A stretch of DNA of 11,038 nucleotides from an uncultured Alphaproteobacteria bacterium (GTDB taxonomy: Bacteria; Pseudomonadota; Alphaproteobacteria; Micropepsales; Micropepsaceae): contig CALDFO010000366.1 in the NCBI GenBank assembly GCA_937942205.1, forward strand, positions 1-11,038, given 5' to 3'. This document shows positions 6,061 to 11,038 of this stretch, one piece after another (the first letter of the stretch is position 1; each line of letters opens with the position of its first letter). Below the pieces are notes generated by a model. That model did not search any database. It saw only the letters and a program-made list of their open reading frames with translations, and had not been told where the DNA came from. The translations under genes were made by a program, and so were the position numbers.

Positions 6061-8271
6061 TCAGCGCAGGCGTTTGAAGCGGATTTCCGAGGTGTCGCTG
6101 CGGCCATCGGCGTCCACCACCGTGACCCGCGCCAGGCCCTCGCCCTGCGGCGTGTAAAGCGCGGGCGCGAAACGGTCGAAGCTGCCCAGCGGCGCGCCGT
6201 TCACCAGCCAGGTCAGCGGACCGCGTCCGCCATCGGCCTTGAACTGCACCGCTGTGTCTTTTGTTTGCGCATCGGGCAGCGGCACCAGTGCGCCATTGGG
6301 CGGGAAGGAAATCACCGGCGGCGGCAGTTGTGCCACCTGTTGCTGCGGCGGCGCGGCAGGCCGGCGGCTGAAGACCCGCAAGGCGGGCGGCAACTGGTCG
6401 GTGGCGCCGACCATCAGCGCGCCGGACGGCACCGGCGGCGCGGGTCTGCGATCGGGCGGCAACAGGCCGAAGGTCTTGAGCAGAATGGGCGCGGCGCTGT
6501 CGCGGCCGATACGGTCCGGGCGCGGCGTACCGTCGGCGCGGCCCACCCACACCACCACGGTATAATCGTTGGAGAAGCCCGCCGCCCAGGCATCGCGATA
6601 GCCGTAAGAAGTGCCGGTCTTGAAACCGATGCGGCGGGCGCGCAGCAGCCCCTGCCCCATCGCCCAGCCATCCGGCAGCGCCACCCCGTTCAGGATATCG
6701 CGCAGATACCAGGCCGCGGCCGGGCCGAACAGGCGATGCGCGGGCGCATCCGGCGCAGCGGCGCGCACACGCAAGGCCCGCGCCTGGCCGCCCTCGGCGA
6801 TACCCGCATAAAGCATCGCCATGTCGGAGACCGAAATGCCCAGTCCGCCCAGCGCCACCGGCAGGCTGGGCGCATCGGCGGTGGGAAAGCCGAGTTTGGC
6901 ACCCGCATTCTGCAAGGCCAGGGTGAAGGCCAGCGGCCCGACCCGGTCCAGCGCCATCACGGCGGGAATGTTCAGCGACATCCGCAGCGCGTCCCGCGCC
7001 GTCACCGCGCCCGAGAATGTGCCGTCGAAATCCTTGGGCGCGTAGTCGCCGAACAAAGTGGGCACATCCTCCATCCGGCTGGCGGGATGCAGGATCAGAG
7101 CGTCGAAGGCCAGGCCGTAGATGAACGGCTTGAGCGCCGAACCGGGCGAGCGGGCGCGGCGCGCCAGGTCCACCTGCCCGGCGCGGCCCCAGTAATCGGT
7201 GCCGCCGACATAGGCCAGCACATTGCGGGTGCGGTTCTCCACCACCACCATGGCGATGTCGGCGCCGTCGTCGAAATAGGCGCGCTCCTGCTTCGCCAGC
7301 CGTTCGGCGGCGGTTTGAAGGGCGGGGTCGAGGGTTGTCTCAATTTGAATAACCCCCTCCGGTTTCAACTTACGCTCGGCGCGTTCCGCGCCGTCGCCCG
7401 TTGAAACCACCTCCCCCTTTTGTGGCGCTGCGCGCCAAAGGGGGAGGCGGGCCTGTGCCGGTTTCGGCGTTGCCTTCTGTTCCAGCACCAGCCGCTGCGC
7501 CAAGTGCGGCGCGGCCAGCGGCATGGGCTGGCGCGCGAAGGGCACGCCGCTTTGCATCGCGACCGCCGCATCGCCTTGGCTGATAACGCCCTGCTCCGCC
7601 ATGCGGCGCAGCACCTTGTCGCGCCCGGCCCGCGCGGCGCGGGCATGGCGGTCGGGGCGCAGGCGGGTGGGCGATTGCGGCAGCGCCACCAGCAGCGCCG
7701 CTTCCGCCAGGTCCAGCGCGGCCGGTTCCTTGCCGAAATAGGACAGCGAGGCGGCGCGCACCCCTTCCAGATTGCCGCCCATCGGCGCGAGCGTCAGATA
7801 GAGCGACAGGATCTCGTCCTTGGAATAGCGCAGCTCCAACTGCGCGGCGCGCACGACCTGCAAAAGCTTGTAGGGCAGCGTATGGGGATTGGCCTCCAGC
7901 AACCGCGCCACCTGCATCGTCAAGGTCGAACCGCCGGAGACGATATGACCGGCGCGCAGCAATTGCAGCGTGGCGCGGCCCAGCGCCCAGGGATCCACGC
8001 CCCAATGAAGCTCGAACCGCTTGTCCTCATAAGCGCGCAGCATGACCAGATAGCGGGGATTGACCTGTTCCGGCCCGGTGCGGATTCGCCAGGCGCCGTC
8101 GGGCGACAGGAAGGCCCGCAACAGCGTGCCGTCACGGGCCGTCACTTCCGGCGACACTAGGCGCGCCCGCGTCATGTCGGGCGGATTGGCGCGGTCCGCC
8201 GTGACGGCGGCGCACAACAAGCCGAAGCCCGCAAAGGCCGCGACGATCAGATGCTGCCGTGTGAACCGCAT
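6061..8271 (-). CDS. pbpC: Penicillin-binding protein 1C, bifunctional peptidoglycan synthase
   Basis: The product is 736 residues (E. coli PbpC is 770). An N-terminal signal-anchor segment (about residues 8-24) holds it in the inner membrane facing the periplasm. The family 51 glycosyltransferase domain shows YEDKRFELHWG (81-91, catalytic E82), GGSTLTMQ (113-120) and RAAQLELRYSKDEILSLYL (141-159). The transpeptidase domain shows the active-site SxxK at S378-K381, SxN at S432-N434 and KTG at 551-553. A C-terminal BiPBP_C domain covers about 645-736. Residues about 275-309 in the interdomain linker are unusual: they are encoded by two adjacent palindromes and look like an insertion. The ATG abuts the TAG of the alpha-2-macroglobulin gene upstream, with no obvious ribosome binding site, so the pair is probably translationally coupled. 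The TGA stop lies 16 bases from the REP-like pair. All catalytic motifs look intact. Confidence 0.95.
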   Translation of the reverse strand: MRFTRQHLIVAAFAGFGLLCAAVTADRANPPDMTRARLVSPEVTARDGTLLRAFLSPDGAWRIRTGPEQVNPRYLVMLRAYEDKRFELHWGVDPWALGRATLQLLRAGHIVSGGSTLTMQVARLLEANPHTLPYKLLQVVRAAQLELRYSKDEILSLYLTLAPMGGNLEGVRAASLSYFGKEPAALDLAEAALLVALPQSPTRLRPDRHARAARAGRDKVLRRMAEQGVISQGDAAVAMQSGVPFARQPMPLAAPHLAQRLVLEQKATPKPAQARLPLWRAAPQKGEVVSTGDGAERAERKLKPEGVIQIETTLDPALQTAAERLAKQERAYFDDGADIAMVVVENRTRNVLAYVGGTDYWGRAGQVDLARRARSPGSALKPFIYGLAFDALILHPASRMEDVPTLFGDYAPKDFDGTFSGAVTARDALRMSLNIPAVMALDRVGPLAFTLALQNAGAKLGFPTADAPSLPVALGGLGISVSDMAMLYAGIAEGGQARALRVRAAAPDAPAHRLFGPAAAWYLRDILNGVALPDGWAMGQGLLRARRIGFKTGTSYGYRDAWAAGFSNDYTVVVWVGRADGTPRPDRIGRDSAAPILLKTFGLLPPDRRPAPPVPSGALMVGATDQLPPALRVFSRRPAAPPQQQVAQLPPPVISFPPNGALVPLPDAQTKDTAVQFKADGGRGPLTWLVNGAPLGSFDRFAPALYTPQGEGLARVTVVDADGRSDTSEIRFKRLR
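7361..7408. repeat. Compound hairpin A inside pbpC
   Basis: The outer arms GGTTTCAAC (7361-7369) and GTTGAAACC (7400-7408) are exact reverse complements. Nested inside is a second perfect stem, CGGCGCG (7377-7383) and CGCGCCG (7387-7393), with the loop TTC. The unpaired segments between outer and inner stems are 7 and 6 bases. On the coding (minus) strand the outer left arm contributes codons AAG TTG AAA, followed by GTT ATT CAA ATT. These are A/T-ending choices that stand out against the G/C-ending usage of the neighbouring genes. It is separated from hairpin B by one base. Confidence 0.7.
7410..7447. repeat. Compound hairpin B inside pbpC
   Basis: CCTCCCCCTTT (7410-7420) and AAAGGGGGAGG (7437-7447) are exact 11-bp reverse complements. 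Nested inside is TGGCGC (7423-7428) with GCGCCA (7432-7437) around the loop TGC, sharing one A with the outer arm. The unit encodes residues LPLWRAAPQKGE on the minus strand. Palindromes with CCTCCCCC/GGGGGAGG arms resemble dispersed GC-rich repeats I associate with alphaproteobacterial genomes, but I cannot confirm copy number from one window. Together with hairpin A it makes an element of about 105-110 bp that keeps the pbpC frame. Confidence 0.7.
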
Positions 8272-11038
8272 CTATTGCCCGATGGTCATCTGCCCCATCG
8301 CCGTGCGGCCCCGGATGGCGGGGGCATACATGTCCTCCACCCAGGCGGCGGGCAGCGCGAACCGGCCCGCCGACACCGCGCGCGCGACATAGGCGACGGC
8401 GAATTTCGGCGCCGGCTCCGGTCCCTTGGGATTGGCGGGGCGATAGCGCTGGCCGATGTCGAAGGCGGCCACGAAGCGGTCGTCGCGGGCGGTGCGGCTG
8501 CTGGTCTCGCTCAGGACTCCGATGAAGGGATAGGCCTTGGCGTCGTCGCCGGTCAGCGCCTGCTCGATCTCCAGCCCGGCGGGCAGCAGGTCGATCACCC
8601 CCATCTGGCGATAGAGATTGTTGGGCATCTGGCCGGAGATCACCACGATCACCCGGTCGTTGCGTTTGAGCGCGGTGGTATCGGCCACCGAACCCGACAG
8701 GGTCCAGATCGCCTTGTTGACGCTGAGGCCATTGGCCAGCGGCGGCAGCGCCGCATCGGGCGAACCGCTGACGGCAGTGGAACGCCACACCCCGGCATCG
8801 CCGCGATTGGCGATGGTCAGACCGGCGCTCAATTGCGCCAGGCTGGGCGTCAGCCGCACCGCGCCGTCGCGTGGCTGAACGGGGGCACCGTTGACCGTGA
8901 CGTTCAACGGCAGCTTCTGGCGGGTCAGGGCATGGGCGGCCCGCAGCATCCAGCCTTTTTCCTGGGTGGTGGTGTCGGGGATGCGGGGGTTGAGGGCCCG
9001 CGTCTTGTCCAGCAACTGCGGCACCAGGTCGGCCTTGCCGTTATCGGCCGTCAGCGCCACCGTCCCCGCCACGTCGCGCAGCAGCGAACCATAGACATCG
9101 TGCGGATAGGCGGCCGGATTGGCGGCGGCCACGACATCGCGGGCGCGCGTGAAGCCATATTCGGCGCGGGCGCGGTCGCCGCCTTGCGCCGCCGCCGCCC
9201 CGGTCAGCGCCGCCGCCAGCGCCGAGCGCATGACACCCACCTTGGTGTCGCTGAAATAGCGCAGGTCCGAGACATTGGCCTGGCCGTTCCGCGCCAGCAC
9301 GTAAAAGGCATAGGCCCGGCCCAGATCGTCGCTGCCGTCCGCGGCCGCCGCTGTTTTCATCCAGGCGTCGCCCCGGCGCAGGGCATCGGCGGGCACCACG
9401 AAACCGCGCGCCCGCGCCTGATGCAGGAAATCCAGGGCATAGACCGACAGATAGGTTTCCGCCTGGCTGCCCGGCCCCCACATGCCGAAATCGCCCGCGT
9501 AATTCTGCATGTCCAGCACCTGGTCTATCGCCTGCTGGACGCGGGGTTTCAGGTCTTTGTCGCCCTGCAGACCCGCCTGGGCGGCGACCTCATTGAACAG
9601 CAGCAGTGGCTGGGCCCGCGACACGGTCTGCTCCAGACAACCATAAGGGTATTTGTCCAGCCACTTCAGCAGGCCCGCGACATTGTTGTAGCCATGCGCG
9701 GCGGACACGCTGAGGCTGACCGCGGCGGTGGAGGGCACCAGACCGGCGATCAGGTCGTTGTTCGCCGTATAGCTGGCGCCCGCCGCCAGGGGCAGTTGCT
9801 CCTCGCGGCTGACATCGAGCTGCGGCGCCCGCACCTGGATCGGCCAGGCATGGGTGACGCGGAAACCATTGGGCCCGCGCACATCCAGGGTGATGTTGGC
9901 GATGCCCAGCCCCGCGCCGCGCAAGGTCACCGGCACCAGCACGCGCTGCCCGGCCGCCAGGGTCTGGCGCACCACGCTTTGCGCCCCGCCCTCCAGCGAA
10001 ACGGGGCCGCGCGTGGTGATGGTGGCGACATAGCCGCCCGCCGGACCTTCCACATTGTCCAGATTCAGCGCCGCGCCGATGCTGTCGCCGGGGGCCAGGA
10101 AACGCGGCAGCACCAGATCGGCCACCACCGGATCGCGCACCACCAAAAGGCGGTCGCCATGTCCCAGCTTGTCGGCGCTCCAGGCCACCGCCATCAGGCG
10201 CAGGCTGCCGTTGAAGTCGGGAATCTCGAAGGTGACATTGGCGACGCCGTTCGCGCCCACCGCGACGATACCGCTGAACAGCGCCACGGTGCGCTGGGGC
10301 ACCACCGCCAGCCCGCGCCCGCCGAAACCGTCACCGCCCTGGCGCAGCGAGCCCACCGCGCCTTTTTCGGCCCGGATCAGGCGGCCATAATCGTCGCGCA
10401 TCAGCACGCCCAGCCGCCGCTTGCCGAAATAATAGCGCGCCGGATCGGGCGACTTGAAATCGGTGAGTTGCAGGATGCCTTCATCCACCGCCGCCAGGGT
10501 GAGGAAGGCTTTTTCGCTGCCAAGCCCCTTGATGGTGACGGGCAGCGTCACTTTCTGGCGGGGACGGATGCGTTCGCCGCCGCCGATACCGACCTCCAGG
10601 GTGCGCGGAGCATTGTCCACGCCCAGCCAGGCCACGCCGATGGCGCGCACCGGCTCGCGGCCCTTGACCGCGCCCATCGGGCGATAGGTGGTGACCAGGA
10701 CATAGGCGCCCGCACCCCAGTCGGCCGAGACCGGCACATCCACGCTGCTGCCGCCCGCCGAGACATCCATCAGCTTGGACGAGAACACCCGGTCGCCCGC
10801 GATCACCACCAGCGCCTTGCCGTTTGCATCGGGCTTGATCCGCACCCGCGCCACCGCGCCGGGCGCATAGGACGGCTTGTCGGCGGCAACCGGAATGCGG
10901 TCGGGCCGGTCGCCCGCGCCGGATGACGCCCAGCCGGAATAGAAGCGATAGGAGGAGGCCGCGCCCGATTTCGGATCGGTGACGGTCAGGCGATAGGCCC
11001 CGGCGGGCAGCGCCTGCTCCAGCCGCAGCGCACCGCCT
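8272..11038 (-). CDS. Alpha-2-macroglobulin-like periplasmic protein, YfhM/ECAM type, C-terminal 922 residues (start beyond the right edge)
   Basis: The frame is open from the right edge to TAG at 8274-8272; the N-terminus, with any lipoprotein signal, is outside. Relatives are about 1,600-1,900 residues, so more than half is here. Bacterial alpha-2-macroglobulins are periplasmic pan-protease traps: bait cleavage exposes a thioester that links to the protease. In order from the right: a macroglobulin strand start DKPSYAPG (near 10880-10857), the conserved AAVDEGILQLTDFKSPDP segment (around 10494-10441), the A2M core with TVALFSG and PDFNGSLRLMAVAW (about 10290-10180), and the thioester motif GCLEQ, with Cys at 9639-9637 and Gln at 9630-9628. 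The thioester is intact, so this is the thioester-bearing class. A helical thioester domain and a beta-rich C-terminal domain follow. The pbpC ATG follows directly: the classic yfhM-pbpC pair. The bait region could not be placed confidently. Confidence 0.94.
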   Translation of the reverse strand, partial: GGALRLEQALPAGAYRLTVTDPKSGAASSYRFYSGWASSGAGDRPDRIPVAADKPSYAPGAVARVRIKPDANGKALVVIAGDRVFSSKLMDVSAGGSSVDVPVSADWGAGAYVLVTTYRPMGAVKGREPVRAIGVAWLGVDNAPRTLEVGIGGGERIRPRQKVTLPVTIKGLGSEKAFLTLAAVDEGILQLTDFKSPDPARYYFGKRRLGVLMRDDYGRLIRAEKGAVGSLRQGGDGFGGRGLAVVPQRTVALFSGIVAVGANGVANVTFEIPDFNGSLRLMAVAWSADKLGHGDRLLVVRDPVVADLVLPRFLAPGDSIGAALNLDNVEGPAGGYVATITTRGPVSLEGGAQSVVRQTLAAGQRVLVPVTLRGAGLGIANITLDVRGPNGFRVTHAWPIQVRAPQLDVSREEQLPLAAGASYTANNDLIAGLVPSTAAVSLSVSAAHGYNNVAGLLKWLDKYPYGCLEQTVSRAQPLLLFNEVAAQAGLQGDKDLKPRVQQAIDQVLDMQNYAGDFGMWGPGSQAETYLSVYALDFLHQARARGFVVPADALRRGDAWMKTAAAADGSDDLGRAYAFYVLARNGQANVSDLRYFSDTKVGVMRSALAAALTGAAAAQGGDRARAEYGFTRARDVVAAANPAAYPHDVYGSLLRDVAGTVALTADNGKADLVPQLLDKTRALNPRIPDTTTQEKGWMLRAAHALTRQKLPLNVTVNGAPVQPRDGAVRLTPSLAQLSAGLTIANRGDAGVWRSTAVSGSPDAALPPLANGLSVNKAIWTLSGSVADTTALKRNDRVIVVISGQMPNNLYRQMGVIDLLPAGLEIEQALTGDDAKAYPFIGVLSETSSRTARDDRFVAAFDIGQRYRPANPKGPEPAPKFAVAYVARAVSAGRFALPAAWVEDMYAPAIRGRTAMGQMTIGQ

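Noticed and set aside
5868..6107. 79-codon minus-strand frame with a [12 protein letters not shown] segment.
   Set aside because: The peptide is a translation of the palindromic repeat. Similar spurious peptides recur wherever this repeat occurs, so it is evidence of the repeat, not a gene.
8251..10926. Very long open frame (891 codons) on the plus strand opposite the alpha-2-macroglobulin gene.
   Set aside because: Its translation is rich in Arg, His, Gln and Gly without any recognisable domain, and it mirrors a convincing gene with an intact thioester motif. Such antisense frames arise from G/C-biased third positions.

Overview
The window is high-GC (roughly two thirds G+C), densely coded bacterial DNA. 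The protein families and their style point to an alphaproteobacterium: a 41-residue cysteine-poor L36 of the alphaproteobacterial type, an MltB_2-type transglycosylase with a C-terminal peptidoglycan-binding domain, and a repeat of the kind that gives spurious 'MAGSSPAM' peptides in that class. I cannot name the genus from the sequence. No rRNA, tRNA, CRISPR array, transposase or phage gene is visible.

Left block (1-4221, minus strand): an operon read from right to left, glcD - glcE - glcF - TPR-like exported protein. The first three encode the FAD, FAD-binding and iron-sulfur subunits of glycolate dehydrogenase, which oxidises glycolate to glyoxylate and passes electrons to the respiratory chain. 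The junctions are tight: a one-base overlap (TGATG), a zero-base junction (TAG then ATG) and a 9-base gap. The TPR-like gene runs off the left edge.

Middle block (4222-5949): rpmJ (ribosomal protein L36, minus strand) and a secreted lytic murein transglycosylase (plus strand) are divergent around a 177-base region. That region holds a good rpmJ promoter (exact TTGACA), two UTR or operator-like hairpins, and a terminator-like hairpin on the rpmJ strand.

Right block (6061-11038, minus strand): an alpha-2-macroglobulin-like protein (N-terminus beyond the right edge; thioester motif CLEQ present) is followed with no gap by pbpC, penicillin-binding protein 1C. This is the conserved yfhM-pbpC pair, thought to trap invading proteases at a breached envelope while PBP1C repairs the peptidoglycan. 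The transglycosylase gene converges on this operon, so the right half is mostly cell-wall and periplasm biology.

The least ordinary DNA is repetitive. (1) Between the convergent genes lie two inverted palindromes, a REP/BIME-like pair, whose stems differ by compensatory base changes while the CTTGA loop is kept. (2) Inside pbpC, in frame and exactly at the linker between the glycosyltransferase and transpeptidase domains, lie two adjacent compound hairpins within about 110 bp. They encode about 35 extra, compositionally odd residues. This looks like an in-frame palindromic element insertion, similar in concept to Rickettsia palindromic elements, and is the best candidate here for something undescribed.
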